From assembly GCA_045540335.1 (NCBI GenBank), contig JAZQHC010000044.1, forward strand, positions 62,001 to 126,000: 64,000 bases of DNA, in the 5' to 3' direction. Under the pieces are notes generated by a model that was not told where the DNA came from, searched no databases, and saw nothing but the letters and a program-made list of their open reading frames with translations. A program made the position numbers and the translations under genes. Within the stretch, counting starts at the first letter, position 1, and the number at the start of each line of letters is the position of its first letter. This document shows, piece by piece, positions 32,391 to 41,959 of the stretch. The stretch comes from RGIG7213 sp045540335 (GTDB lineage Bacteria; Bacillota; Clostridia; Oscillospirales; CAG-272).

Positions 32391-32813
32391 ATGTTTGTAG
32401 GCGAATTCGAGCATACGGTTGACGGAAAAGGTCGAATTTTCGTACCTGTCAAGTTTCGTGAACAATTAGGCACGGATATCTACATATCATGCGGCTTCAG
32501 CGGATGCGTTACGGTATTTACATCAGAAGCGTGGGAAAATTTATCTTCGCAAATAATGTCTGCACTGCCCGCCATCAACGGGGAAGTGCCGAAGCGCTCC
32601 GTGTTCAGAAGAACGCAAAGTGCAGAGGTGGATTCCAGCGGAAGAATATTATTGGGCACAAAGCTGCGCGAACATGCAGGGATAATCAAAAATGCCGTTA
32701 TCGTCGGCATGGGCGACAGAATAGAAATTTGGTCTGCTGAAAGATATGCAGAGCTTATAGAAAACGAAAACGTTGAGGAAATAAAAGAACTGTTTGCAAC
32801 GTACGGAATGTAA
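32391..32813 (+). CDS. mraZ: Transcriptional regulator MraZ
   Basis: 140 residues, two AbrB-like halves. The first has FVGEFEHTVDGKGRIFVPVKFRE with DGKGR; the second has VDSSGRILLGTKLREHAGI with DSSGR, the tandem DxxGR signature. It binds upstream repeats to control the division and cell wall cluster. The ATG at 32391 follows TTGGAGGGG. The upstream frame is open but lies in the operator region. rsmH follows 16 nt later. Confidence 0.95.
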   Translation: MFVGEFEHTVDGKGRIFVPVKFREQLGTDIYISCGFSGCVTVFTSEAWENLSSQIMSALPAINGEVPKRSVFRRTQSAEVDSSGRILLGTKLREHAGIIKNAVIVGMGDRIEIWSAERYAELIENENVEEIKELFATYGM

Positions 32814-32829
32814 CGGAAAGGGGAACGGT

Positions 32830-33783
32830 GTGAGTAAAAATACTTCAGCAGAAGACTTTTCCCATTATTCCGTAATGGCTTCGGAATGTATAGAAGGTCT
32901 TAACATAGATCCCGACGGTATATATTGCGACCTTACTTTGGGCGGCGGCGGCCATAGCGAGTTGATTGCACAAAGGCTGAAGGGCGGAAAGCTTATCTGT
33001 GTTGATACGGATAAAACTGCAATAGCGGCGGCAAGCAAGCGGTTGCAGAAATATAACGACAAGATCGTTTACGTAAATAATAATTTTAAAAATATAGAGG
33101 ATATACTTCAATCGCTTAGTACCGAAAGGATAAACGGCGCGCTTATTGATTTGGGTGTATCTTCTTTTCAGCTTGATTGTGCAGAACGCGGCTTTTCCTA
33201 CATGCAAGACGCACCGCTTGATATGCGCATGAATACCTCTGACCCCGTAAGTGCTTACAACATTGTAAACGAGTATTCCGAAGCTGATTTGAAAAAGATA
33301 ATATACACGTATGGGGAAGAAAATTTTGCTTCATCTATTGCGAAAAAGATAGTTTCGGCAAGGGAAGAATCACCTATACAAACAACGCTTCAGCTTGTTG
33401 ATATAATAAAATCGGCAATGCCGCAAAAGGCGAAGGTTGGCGGGCATCACCCCGCAAAACGAACATTTCAGGCCATAAGAATAGCCGTAAACAGCGAATT
33501 GGAAATAATTGAGCCTACGCTCGTATCACTTATAAACCATCTTGATATCGGCGGCAGACTGTGCGTTATCACCTTTCATTCTTTGGAAGACAGAATAACG
33601 AAGCAAACGTACGCAAACGCCGCAAGCGGTTGTACGTGCCCTGCTGATTTTCCGATTTGTGTGTGCGGAAAAACCCCGAAAATAAAGGTATTAACGAAAA
33701 AGCCGATCTTGCCTACGGAAAAGGAATTGCAGGAAAACCCAAGATCCAGAAGTGCTAAATTACGAATTGCGGAAAAAATATAA
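32830..33783 (+). CDS. rsmH: 16S rRNA (cytosine1402-N4)-methyltransferase
   Basis: 317 residues. HYSVMASECIEGLNI, then SAM motif I DLTLGGGGHSELI, the ALIDLGVSSFQLD motif and the RTFQAIRIAVNSELE and ITFHSLEDRI segments are all RsmH signatures. It methylates N4 of C1402 in the ribosomal P site. A GTG start is chosen because GGAAAGGGG sits 6 nt upstream; an upstream frame into mraZ lacks support. It is the second gene of the cluster, with ftsL 14 nt downstream. Confidence 0.95.
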   Translation: MSKNTSAEDFSHYSVMASECIEGLNIDPDGIYCDLTLGGGGHSELIAQRLKGGKLICVDTDKTAIAAASKRLQKYNDKIVYVNNNFKNIEDILQSLSTERINGALIDLGVSSFQLDCAERGFSYMQDAPLDMRMNTSDPVSAYNIVNEYSEADLKKIIYTYGEENFASSIAKKIVSAREESPIQTTLQLVDIIKSAMPQKAKVGGHHPAKRTFQAIRIAVNSELEIIEPTLVSLINHLDIGGRLCVITFHSLEDRITKQTYANAASGCTCPADFPICVCGKTPKIKVLTKKPILPTEKELQENPRSRSAKLRIAEKI

Positions 33784-33797
33784 AAGAAGGTAAAAAA

Positions 33798-34322
33798 ATG
33801 ACGGCGGAAAACCATACAAATCAAATTGCGGTATCTGCAAATATTGCCCTTGCAGAAAGGCAGAATATTTTGCCCGCAGAAGATATAAAAAAGCTTAAGA
33901 TAAAAGAAAAAACTTTTACTAAAAAGGAAAAATCGAAAACCCCGCTTCCTATCGGAACGGTGTTTATGTCTGTAATATGTGCCCTGATGCTGATGTTTAT
34001 CGTGTTTGTCAGCGTTCAGGTAACAGACTATAACAACAAGGTAACGGCGTTAAGCGGCGAATTAAAGCATCTTGTAGAGGAAGAGGAAGAAATAAACTTC
34101 AAGCTTTCGCAAAAAAACGATCTTGAATATATAGAAAAGCAAGCAGCCGCCATGGGCATGGTAAAAGAAGATAAGCTGCCCAAAAAACACGTAAGCGTTG
34201 CAGGCGGCGATTCCGTGCAGGTTCTTGCCAAGGATGATGAAGAGGGTGGCTATTCGATATCTGCATTGTTTTCTGCCTTGGGCGATAGTTTAAGCGATAT
34301 AATGGAATATATTCAGAATTAA
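33798..34322 (+). CDS. ftsL: Septum formation protein FtsL-like
   Basis: 174 residues. A basic cytoplasmic N-terminus (KEKTFTKKEKSKTPL), one membrane helix (about 52-75: IGTVFMSVICALMLMFIVF) and an extracytoplasmic coiled-coil (about 80-115, KVTALSGELKHLVEEEEEI) match FtsL. The C-terminal extension of about 50 residues is acidic and longer than in Bacillus. FtsL forms a complex with FtsQ/DivIB and DivIC and activates FtsW-FtsI. Identity rests on topology and position between rsmH and ftsI, as FtsL sequences diverge quickly. Confidence 0.8.
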   Translation: MTAENHTNQIAVSANIALAERQNILPAEDIKKLKIKEKTFTKKEKSKTPLPIGTVFMSVICALMLMFIVFVSVQVTDYNNKVTALSGELKHLVEEEEEINFKLSQKNDLEYIEKQAAAMGMVKEDKLPKKHVSVAGGDSVQVLAKDDEEGGYSISALFSALGDSLSDIMEYIQN

Positions 34323-34376
34323 GATAATATAATTAACAAGATTCAATTTTATATTTACTGAAAGGGATGGCGAACA

Positions 34377-36623
34377 ATTAAAAGTATAAAACCGAAACGT
34401 ATAAACTGGCAAGACAGGGCATTGGTAATTATACTTATGTCCGCCATACTTTTTCTTAGCGGCAGACTTTTTTATCTGCAAATATTAAGCTACGACGAAT
34501 ATCAGAAAAAAGCCGCCGAAAATATCACAAGGGAAACAAGCGTTTCAGCCTCGCGCGGAAAAATATACGACAGAAACGGTATAATCCTTGCAGATAACAA
34601 TACCGTGGAACGTGTGTTTATTTCTCCTGCGGATATAGACGGCAACGCCGAAAGAAGGCTGATAGCTGAAAATCTTTCGCGTATATTAGATGTTGATTAC
34701 GATTTCGTTTACGAAAAGGGCGGCCTTGTAAAGCGTAAGGACGAAACGATCAAAAAAGGCGTCGGCAAGGAAGAAGCCGATATGGTAAGGGCGTTTATTG
34801 CCGAATACGAGCTTGACTGCGTGCACCTTGTTACCAGCACCGAAAGATATTATCCTTACGGTAATTTGCTGTCGCACGTTCTCGGCTTTACAGGTACAGA
34901 CGGGCAAGGCCTTTACGGTATAGAATTTCAATACGACGATTATCTTACGGGCACATCAGGTAAGATCATCACCGCTAAAAACGGCCTTGGTCTTGATATG
35001 CCGTATAAATATGAAAGCTACGTAAAAGCGGTTGACGGTTGCGATCTTGTTTTGACGATAGATTACAATATTCAATCAATTTTGGAAAAATATCTTGAAG
35101 ATTGCCTTGAAAATGCCGATGCGCAAAACCGTGTAACGGGCATTATCATGCATCCGAAAACTGGCGAAATACTTGCAATGGCAACCAAGCCCGATTTTGA
35201 CTGTAACGATCCATATACGTTAGATGCTGCCTCGCAAGCAAAGCTTGATAATTGCCAATACGAGGTGGGCACAGACGAATATCGTGCCCTGAAAACCGAG
35301 CTTTTGGGAATAATGTGGTCCAATAAGGCAATAAACGACTTGTATGAGCCCGGCTCTACCTTTAAAACGGTAACCTGTTCTATGGCGTTGGAAGAGGGGA
35401 AGGCAACGCGCCACACCTCGTATTATTGCCCGGGTTATCACATAATAGAAGGCTACGGAAAAATAAAATGCCATAAAACGTACGGCCACGGTGCTTTGGA
35501 TTTTGATGCCGCACTTCAAAAGTCGTGCAACCCCGCGATGATGATCACGGCGGCAAAGCTTGGCGAAGAAACGTTTTACGAATATTTTGAATCCTTTGGA
35601 TATAAAGAAAAAACGGGTATAGACCTCCCCGGTGAGGCAAGTACGTACTGCCATAGCTTTGAAAACTTCAATCAAACGGAATTGGCGGTTTATTCCTTCG
35701 GCCAAACGTTTAAGGTTACCCCCATAAGGCAGTTAACGTCCGTCTCAAGTATTGCCAACGAAGGTAAGCTGCTTACACCGCATATGGTAAAGCAGATACT
35801 TGACGAAGACGGAAACGTAGTTAAAAATTTTGAAACTGAAATCAAGCGCCAGGTAATATCATCAAACACGGGCGCACAAATATGCGACATAATGGAAAAG
35901 GGCGTTACCAACGGTATCGGTGCGGTAAACTCGTACGTTGCAGGGTATAAGGTAGGCTCTAAAACGGGAACGTCGGAAAAACGTGATAAGCCCGATGCCA
36001 TGGGTACGTTTACCTTGCGCGTAGGCTCTTGCGTATCTATTGCCCCGGCGGATGATCCCAAGGTGTCGCTGATAGTAATAGTAGATGAACCCAACCTTGA
36101 ATTAAGCAGAACAGAGGGTTCTATAATAGCAGCACCGTATAACAGTAAAATACTTGCAGAGGTATTGCCGTATCTCGGCATCGAGCCGGAATATTCATCT
36201 TCCGATGGCAATATGAAGCAGTTGACTATGGGCAGTTATATAGGTGCAGACGTAAGCTCTGCCAAAAGCAAGCTGCAAAGCTTGGGATATTCGGTAACTG
36301 TGCGCGGCAACGGCACGACCGTAACGTCTCAAATGCCGAAGGCGGGTGATACGCTGGTCGTAAAAGAAGGTAAGGTAATTCTTTATACAGGTACGTCAGA
36401 GGGCGAAAAGCAAATAAAGGTTCCGGACGTAATGGGCAAATCACCGATACAGGTAAACGAGATAATAACGGATCTCGGCTTGAACATAGGCGTGCAGGGG
36501 GCGGTTGCATCTAAATCCGCATATGCCGTAAAGCAATATCCCGAAGCGGGAAGCATGGTTGCCGAGGGCACTGTTGTAACGGTGGAATTTATGTATATGG
36601 ATGAGATAATAGGTAATAACTGA
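34377..36623 (+). CDS. ftsI: Penicillin-binding protein 2/SpoVD-type transpeptidase with PASTA domains
   Basis: 748 residues from the proposed start. A short basic N-terminus (KSIKPKRINWQDR), a membrane helix, a pedestal domain and a transpeptidase domain with EPGSTFKTV (SxxK, Ser about 327), QKSCNPAM (SxN) and GSKTGTSEK (KTG) are followed by two C-terminal PASTA repeats (about 610-745). It cross-links septal or spore peptidoglycan with FtsW. The frame has no ATG or GTG in the right place: AAAGGG is followed 10 nt later by ATT (34377), while TTG 34422 would remove the cytoplasmic tail and has no ribosome site. ATT is inferred as the start. Confidence 0.92.
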   Translation: MKSIKPKRINWQDRALVIILMSAILFLSGRLFYLQILSYDEYQKKAAENITRETSVSASRGKIYDRNGIILADNNTVERVFISPADIDGNAERRLIAENLSRILDVDYDFVYEKGGLVKRKDETIKKGVGKEEADMVRAFIAEYELDCVHLVTSTERYYPYGNLLSHVLGFTGTDGQGLYGIEFQYDDYLTGTSGKIITAKNGLGLDMPYKYESYVKAVDGCDLVLTIDYNIQSILEKYLEDCLENADAQNRVTGIIMHPKTGEILAMATKPDFDCNDPYTLDAASQAKLDNCQYEVGTDEYRALKTELLGIMWSNKAINDLYEPGSTFKTVTCSMALEEGKATRHTSYYCPGYHIIEGYGKIKCHKTYGHGALDFDAALQKSCNPAMMITAAKLGEETFYEYFESFGYKEKTGIDLPGEASTYCHSFENFNQTELAVYSFGQTFKVTPIRQLTSVSSIANEGKLLTPHMVKQILDEDGNVVKNFETEIKRQVISSNTGAQICDIMEKGVTNGIGAVNSYVAGYKVGSKTGTSEKRDKPDAMGTFTLRVGSCVSIAPADDPKVSLIVIVDEPNLELSRTEGSIIAAPYNSKILAEVLPYLGIEPEYSSSDGNMKQLTMGSYIGADVSSAKSKLQSLGYSVTVRGNGTTVTSQMPKAGDTLVVKEGKVILYTGTSEGEKQIKVPDVMGKSPIQVNEIITDLGLNIGVQGAVASKSAYAVKQYPEAGSMVAEGTVVTVEFMYMDEIIGNN

Positions 36624-36681
36624 CCTTGCGCCATATCTCTTAAAGGAAGTTTAAAGATATTATCCGAAAAGGGTGATCTGT

Positions 36682-38157
36682 ATTAAACTTTCCCAATTAC
36701 TAAAGGGCGTTTGCATTGTAAAAGCAAGCAGTGATTTTCTTCAAACGGAAATAAAGGATATAAAAGAGGATTCGCGCCTTATCCAATCGGGGGATATGTT
36801 TATTGCCATGAACGGCACCGTTTGCGATGGGGAGGATTACATAGCACAATCAATTTCAAACGGTGCTGTGTGTATTATTTCGGAAAGCAAGGGCGACCCT
36901 CTGTGCGAAATATCGGGCGTGTGCTTCGTTCAGGTGCATAACGTCAGACGCGCGTGCGCCGTGATATGGAGTAATTATTACGGCAACCCCGAAAGATATT
37001 TAAAGCTTATCGGTGTAACGGGCACAAACGGCAAAACCACCGTTTGTAAAATGATAAAGCAGATATTTGATTATTCAAGCACCAAATGTGCCATAATCGG
37101 AACTGTGAATAACGGTATCGGTACGGATATGACAAAATCCGATATGACGACCCCGATACCGAAGGATTTCTTCTTTCTTCTTTTTCAGTATTTGCAAAAG
37201 GGGGCAGAGGTTGTCGTGCTTGAGGCTTCTTCCCACGCGTTGCGCCAGGAAAGGCTTGCCCCGTGTACGTTTGATGTGTCGGTGCTGACGAATATTACCT
37301 CTGACCATATGGATTTTCATAAAACTATGGAGGATTACGTATCTTCCAAATGCAAGCTGTTTACACAAAGTAAAACGGTTATTCTGAACGGCGATGACCC
37401 GTATGCGAAAACCGTTGCCAAGCGTACCAGAGGATATAAAAAATTTTGTACGTTAAATGAAAACGGCGAAATACGTGCAAGCAACGTAAAAGATTTTGGC
37501 AAAAACGGAATCAGCTTTCTTTACAACGGCAAAACGCAAGTAAAATTGCCGTTGGCAGGTGCTTTCAACGTGATGAACGCCGTGCAGGCACTTGCCGTGT
37601 GCGAGGTGTTCGGCGTTTCGTGCGATATCGGCGCACAGGCACTTGAAAAAATGCAATACGTAAAGGGCAGATGCGAAATATTACAATTTGAAGAAAGTAT
37701 AGCACCTGATTATTCTGTAATAATAGATTTTGCCCATACTCCCGATGCGCTTGAAAATATTTTGAAATCATGCCGCATAATTGCTGAAAAACGCGTTATC
37801 GTTGTGTTTGGCTGCGGCGGTGACAGAGATAAAACAAAACGCCCCGAAATGGGCAGAATAGCCTCTCGTATGGCTGATATTTCGATTATAACCTGTGATA
37901 ACAGCCGAAGCGAAAGACCCGATGCTATAATATCGGATATATTAAAGGGTGTAGATAAGCATTCTCTATATACCGTGTTGGAAAACAGAACGGATGCCAT
38001 ATATTACGCACTTGATACGGCACGAAAGGGCGACGTGGTTTTGCTTGCGGGTAAGGGCCATGAAGAATACGAAATAAATTCAAACGGAAAAATACCGTAT
38101 TCCGAAAGAAGCCTCGTGCAGGAGTATTTAAAAAGAAGATTTACCGAAAAGGGATGA
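36682..38157 (+). CDS. murE: UDP-N-acetylmuramoyl-tripeptide synthetase MurE
   Basis: 491 residues from the proposed start. Mur ligase features: DSRLIQSGDMF at the N-terminal domain, the ATP P-loop GVTGTNGKTTVCKM, TNITSDHMDFHKT with the carbamylated-lysine region, and the C-terminal CDNSRSERPD. The usual DNPR of DAP-adding MurE is DNSR here; the arginine that favours DAP remains. The dapA-dapB genes in this window support DAP. The start is inferred to be ATT (36682): an extended site AAAAGGGTGATC covers the nearby GTG, and ATT-AAA-CTT falls exactly where relatives start MKL. It lies 58 nt after ftsI. Confidence 0.92.
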   Translation: MKLSQLLKGVCIVKASSDFLQTEIKDIKEDSRLIQSGDMFIAMNGTVCDGEDYIAQSISNGAVCIISESKGDPLCEISGVCFVQVHNVRRACAVIWSNYYGNPERYLKLIGVTGTNGKTTVCKMIKQIFDYSSTKCAIIGTVNNGIGTDMTKSDMTTPIPKDFFFLLFQYLQKGAEVVVLEASSHALRQERLAPCTFDVSVLTNITSDHMDFHKTMEDYVSSKCKLFTQSKTVILNGDDPYAKTVAKRTRGYKKFCTLNENGEIRASNVKDFGKNGISFLYNGKTQVKLPLAGAFNVMNAVQALAVCEVFGVSCDIGAQALEKMQYVKGRCEILQFEESIAPDYSVIIDFAHTPDALENILKSCRIIAEKRVIVVFGCGGDRDKTKRPEMGRIASRMADISIITCDNSRSERPDAIISDILKGVDKHSLYTVLENRTDAIYYALDTARKGDVVLLAGKGHEEYEINSNGKIPYSERSLVQEYLKRRFTEKG

Positions 38158-38162
38158 TATCA

Positions 38163-39578
38163 ATGGAAAATAAAACGCTGTTTACGTTGAAGCAAGCCGC
38201 GCAATGGTGCGGCGGTACTGTGTTTGGCAAGGATGTTGCCGTCAACTCGGTAATAATAGATTCAAGAGATGCAACGAATGCACAGGGTATCATGTTCGTT
38301 GCATTGAAGGGCGAAAATACAGACGGGCATAAGTATATAAAAAGTGCAATAGAAAACGGTGCCTGCTGTGCCCTTTGCGAGCAAGCCCCCGAAGGCGTAA
38401 ACGCACTTGTTGTAAATGATGCCTTGCAAGGGCTTGACGATATTGCAGAAGGGTATAAAAGAAATATAAAAACAACTACGATAGGAATAACGGGAAGCGT
38501 TGGAAAAACCACAACTAAGGAAATGGCGTCTGCCGTGTTCGCAACGCAATATAAAACCCATAAATCCGAAGGTAATTTTAACAGCGTTATCGGATTGCCG
38601 CTGGTTGTGTTCGGCATGCCTGAAGATACGCAGGCGGCAGTTTTCGAAATGGGTATGAGCAATAAGGGCGAAATATCCGCCATGGCAAAAATAGCGCGTC
38701 CGAATGCGGCTATTATAACCAACGTCGGAACTTCGCACATTGAAATGCTTGGAAGCAGGGAAAATATTTTAAAGGCAAAGCTTGAAATAGCAGATTATTT
38801 CGACGAAAGCGGAATACTTGTAATGAACGGCGACGATCCGTTTTTGTGGGGCGAAAAAGATACCCCTGTAAAATATAAAAAAATATACACATCTGCCTTT
38901 AATGAAGACGCCGATTTTCAAAGCAAAAATATACGATTCGCCGCAGAAGGCGTTAAGTTTGACGTGTATATAAAAGCCGAAAACAGAACCGTTGCGGATA
39001 TATCGGTGCCTGCAGCGGGAATGCATAACGTATATAATGCAACAAACGTTTTTGCCTGTGCTTACAGTATGGGAATAAGCGAGGATAACATTAAAAAAGG
39101 TCTTTTAAATTATAAAACAACGGGCTTGCGGCAAAAGATATATTCTGTGGGCAATTATACGGTTATTGCAGACTGTTATAATGCATCGCCCGAATCTATG
39201 AAAGCGTCAAGTAAAACGTTAGTACAGCTTGCCAAGGATAAAAATACAAGATCCCACGCGGTGCTGGGCGAAATGCGCGAGCTGGGCGCGGCAAGCACGG
39301 CACTTCATATCGACGTTGGTGCATCAATGTACCAAAACGGCGTTGATTTTCTGTATTTGTGGGGAACGAATGCATCGGTAATTGCAAAGGGTGCAGAGGA
39401 TGCAGGTATGCCGAAGGAACGTATTTTCGTTTTTTACGACGGTGCATCGTACGATGAATTAAGTGCCGCACTTTTGAAAAATATGGAAAACGGCGATGCC
39501 GTAATGTTCAAAGCAAGCAGATTCGTAAAATTAGAAGATGCAATAGAAAATTTTGAAGGAAATTTTAAGCAGGTTTGA
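38163..39578 (+). CDS. murF: UDP-N-acetylmuramoyl-tripeptide-D-alanyl-D-alanine ligase
   Basis: 471 residues. Signatures are VIIDSRDATNAQGIMFVALKG, the P-loop TGSVGKTTTKEMAS, NFNSVIGLPL, EMGMSNKGEIS and GDCYNASPESM-like DCYNASPESMKAS. It adds D-Ala-D-Ala to the UDP-MurNAc peptide. The second of two ATGs is chosen because AAAAGGGA sits 9 nt upstream; the first ATG touches that site. It begins 5 nt after murE and ends 1 nt before mraY. Confidence 0.95.
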   Translation: MENKTLFTLKQAAQWCGGTVFGKDVAVNSVIIDSRDATNAQGIMFVALKGENTDGHKYIKSAIENGACCALCEQAPEGVNALVVNDALQGLDDIAEGYKRNIKTTTIGITGSVGKTTTKEMASAVFATQYKTHKSEGNFNSVIGLPLVVFGMPEDTQAAVFEMGMSNKGEISAMAKIARPNAAIITNVGTSHIEMLGSRENILKAKLEIADYFDESGILVMNGDDPFLWGEKDTPVKYKKIYTSAFNEDADFQSKNIRFAAEGVKFDVYIKAENRTVADISVPAAGMHNVYNATNVFACAYSMGISEDNIKKGLLNYKTTGLRQKIYSVGNYTVIADCYNASPESMKASSKTLVQLAKDKNTRSHAVLGEMRELGAASTALHIDVGASMYQNGVDFLYLWGTNASVIAKGAEDAGMPKERIFVFYDGASYDELSAALLKNMENGDAVMFKASRFVKLEDAIENFEGNFKQV

Positions 39579-39579
39579 T

Positions 39580-40578
39580 ATGACACAACAAATGGCGGTT
39601 TTTATATTGTGCCTTGTATGCTCGTTTTTCGTATGCACGGCAAGCACAAGATTTCTTATACCAAAATTAAAAAGCCTTAAAATGGGGCAAAAAATTCTTG
39701 ATATAGGTCCTCGCTGGCATAAAGGCAAAGAGGGCACGCCGACGATGGGCGGCCTTGCCATGCTTATCAGTGCGTTTATAACGGGAATAGCGGCGTTGGG
39801 ATATTGCATATACCTTCAAGGTATAGCCTTTGCGCTTAAAGCGGTGTTTACGGTAATCATGGCGTTGCTGTATGGCGCGATCGGCATAATAGACGACCGT
39901 GTTAAGCTGTTGAAAAAACAAAACGAAGGATTAACGGCAAAGCAAAAGTATCTTTTGCAGGTTTTGATTGCAGGACTTTATCTTGCATCGCTTGCACTTA
40001 CGGGAAATCTTTCCACTGCTTTGATAATACCGTTTACGTCATTCAGTATAGATCTCGGCTTTGCGTATTACATATTTGCCCTGCTTCTTATAACGGGTAT
40101 AGTAAACGCCGCAAACCTTACAGACGGTATTGACGGGCTTGCTTCTACCGTAACGCTTATAATAGGCGGCTTTTTCGCCGCGGTTTCTATGAAATTGGGC
40201 GCAGACTATATATCCTCTTCGGCACTTTCTGCAATACTTATCGGCGTATGTCTGGGATTTCTTATGTATAATGCATACCCTGCAAAAATATTCATGGGTG
40301 ATACCGGCTCGCTGTTTTTAGGCGGCATGGCGTGCGGTCTTGCGTTTATGGTAGAATCCCCCCTTATAATCGTTATAGGCGGAATAATATACATAATAGA
40401 AGCGGCAAGCGTTATTATTCAGGTATTGTATTTTAAGCTTACATCGGGAAAACGCTTTTTCAAAATGGCACCTATACATCACCATTTTGAAATGTGCGGT
40501 CTTACCGAGATAAAAATTTGTACTCTTTTCGGTGCGGTAACGGCTTTATGCTGTGTTATCGCCTATTTCGGAGTATAA
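39580..40578 (+). CDS. mraY: Phospho-N-acetylmuramoyl-pentapeptide transferase
   Basis: 332 residues with about ten membrane helices. MraY signatures are GPRWHKGKEGTPTMGG, IGIIDDRVKLLKKQNEGL, NAANLTDGIDGLAST and KMAPIHHHFEM. It transfers phospho-MurNAc-pentapeptide to undecaprenyl phosphate to make lipid I. The ATG at 39580 is one base after the murF stop. The HHHFE loop and both Asp-rich segments are intact. The next gene is ftsW, not murD as in most bacteria. Confidence 0.95.
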   Translation: MTQQMAVFILCLVCSFFVCTASTRFLIPKLKSLKMGQKILDIGPRWHKGKEGTPTMGGLAMLISAFITGIAALGYCIYLQGIAFALKAVFTVIMALLYGAIGIIDDRVKLLKKQNEGLTAKQKYLLQVLIAGLYLASLALTGNLSTALIIPFTSFSIDLGFAYYIFALLLITGIVNAANLTDGIDGLASTVTLIIGGFFAAVSMKLGADYISSSALSAILIGVCLGFLMYNAYPAKIFMGDTGSLFLGGMACGLAFMVESPLIIVIGGIIYIIEAASVIIQVLYFKLTSGKRFFKMAPIHHHFEMCGLTEIKICTLFGAVTALCCVIAYFGV

Positions 40579-40600
40579 TTATTAAAATTCGGAGGGCAGA

Positions 40601-41941
40601 ATGGCTGACAATAGAATAAACGACCGTGCCCCCGTTTCCTCAAAAACAGAGGCCCGCCCCGCGTTAAACGGAGCATCAAGAAAAATAGTAAAGTCTGCCG
40701 ATACAGTTCAAGGCGGCGAGCTTACAATATCTCAAAGCAGGGGCAAATACCGCGCAGAGCGTGTTATAAACAGGGTTAAAACAGGTTTTGACAGACCGCT
40801 TATAGTAATAATCGCAATGCTGCTTCTGTTCGGTACTGTAATGGTGTTTTCTGCAAGCTACGCATGGGCAGAAAACGATTACGGAGATAGCTTTTACTGG
40901 GTAAAACGCCATATATTGTGGATAGCTATCGGATTTGCGGCAATGTTTATCGTAATGCAGTTTGATTATAAGGTGTTTTTAAAATTCACCCCTGCAATAT
41001 TTACAGTTTCGTTCGTATGCCTTTGCCTTGTGCCGATAATAGGAAAAACCGTTAACGGCGCAAAACGGTGGATAGCGATAGGGCCAATACAAATACAGCC
41101 CACGGAAATGATGAAGCTTGCGCTTGTTTTGATGCTTTCGTGGTATATATCAAAATACGTAATGGCATCGCGCGACCTTGATTCTTTTACCGCAAAAGGT
41201 AAGAAAAAGGGAATTTTTAAGCTTACGTTAAAGGAATATCTTCCCATATTTTTCAGAGAGGTTTTTATACCGTTTGCCATCGTTGGCTTGGTTTGCATTA
41301 TAACCATACTTGAAAAGCATATGTCCGGTACTATCATTTTGTTCTGTATCGGCATGATCGTAATATTTATAGGCAAGGTATCCGTAAGATGGATAGCCGC
41401 GCTTTTTGCAGTAGGCGGTATAGGTGCGGCAATACTTATAACGCAAACGGGATACACAAGCGACCGTATCATGGCATGGCTTGACCCTTTTAAATACGAG
41501 CTTGACGAGGGTTGGCAAATAGTACAAAGCCTTTATGCAATTTGTTCGGGCGGACTTTTCGGCGTTGGTATAGGTAATTCAACGCAAAAACATATGTACC
41601 TGCCGGAACCGCAAAACGACTACATATTCGCAATTATATGTGAAGAGCTTGGCTTTATAGGCGCAATGGCGCTGTTCGTTATGCTGGGCGTGCTTGTTTA
41701 CAGAGGTATCGTTATATCACGCAGGGCGCCGGATAGTTATTCTAAGCTTGTTGCCATAGGTATTACGGGTAAAATAGCAATACAATCGCTTTTAAATATT
41801 GCGGTTGTTACAAATACGCTTCCCCCTACGGGTATTTCGCTTCCGTTTATATCGTACGGCGGTACTGCGTTGATACTTTTAATGTGTGAAATGGGCATTT
41901 TACTTTCTATTTCAAGATATTCATATCAGAAAAAAGCATAA
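40601..41941 (+). CDS. ftsW: Peptidoglycan glycosyltransferase FtsW (SEDS family)
   Basis: 446 residues with ten predicted membrane helices after an unusual hydrophilic N-terminal extension of about 65 residues. SEDS landmarks are VFSASYAWA in helix 1, NGAKRWIAIGPIQIQPTEM, QIVQSLYAICSGGLFGVGIGNS and the EPQNDYIFAIICEELGFIG loop with the catalytic-region aspartate, ending GISLPFISYGG. It polymerises glycan from lipid II with FtsI. TCGGAGGGC precedes the ATG. It could equally be the sporulation paralogue SpoVE. Confidence 0.92.
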   Translation: MADNRINDRAPVSSKTEARPALNGASRKIVKSADTVQGGELTISQSRGKYRAERVINRVKTGFDRPLIVIIAMLLLFGTVMVFSASYAWAENDYGDSFYWVKRHILWIAIGFAAMFIVMQFDYKVFLKFTPAIFTVSFVCLCLVPIIGKTVNGAKRWIAIGPIQIQPTEMMKLALVLMLSWYISKYVMASRDLDSFTAKGKKKGIFKLTLKEYLPIFFREVFIPFAIVGLVCIITILEKHMSGTIILFCIGMIVIFIGKVSVRWIAALFAVGGIGAAILITQTGYTSDRIMAWLDPFKYELDEGWQIVQSLYAICSGGLFGVGIGNSTQKHMYLPEPQNDYIFAIICEELGFIGAMALFVMLGVLVYRGIVISRRAPDSYSKLVAIGITGKIAIQSLLNIAVVTNTLPPTGISLPFISYGGTALILLMCEMGILLSISRYSYQKKA

Positions 41942-41959
41942 TTTAAAGAGTAATTAAAA

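Noticed and set aside
36673..36675. GTG as start of murE
   Set aside because: It is embedded in the extended ribosome site AAAAGGGTGATC and no other ribosome site precedes it; homologous sequence begins three codons later.
38141..38740. 199-residue antisense frame over murF
   Set aside because: murF motifs are intact on the + strand; the antisense frame has no ribosome site or family features.
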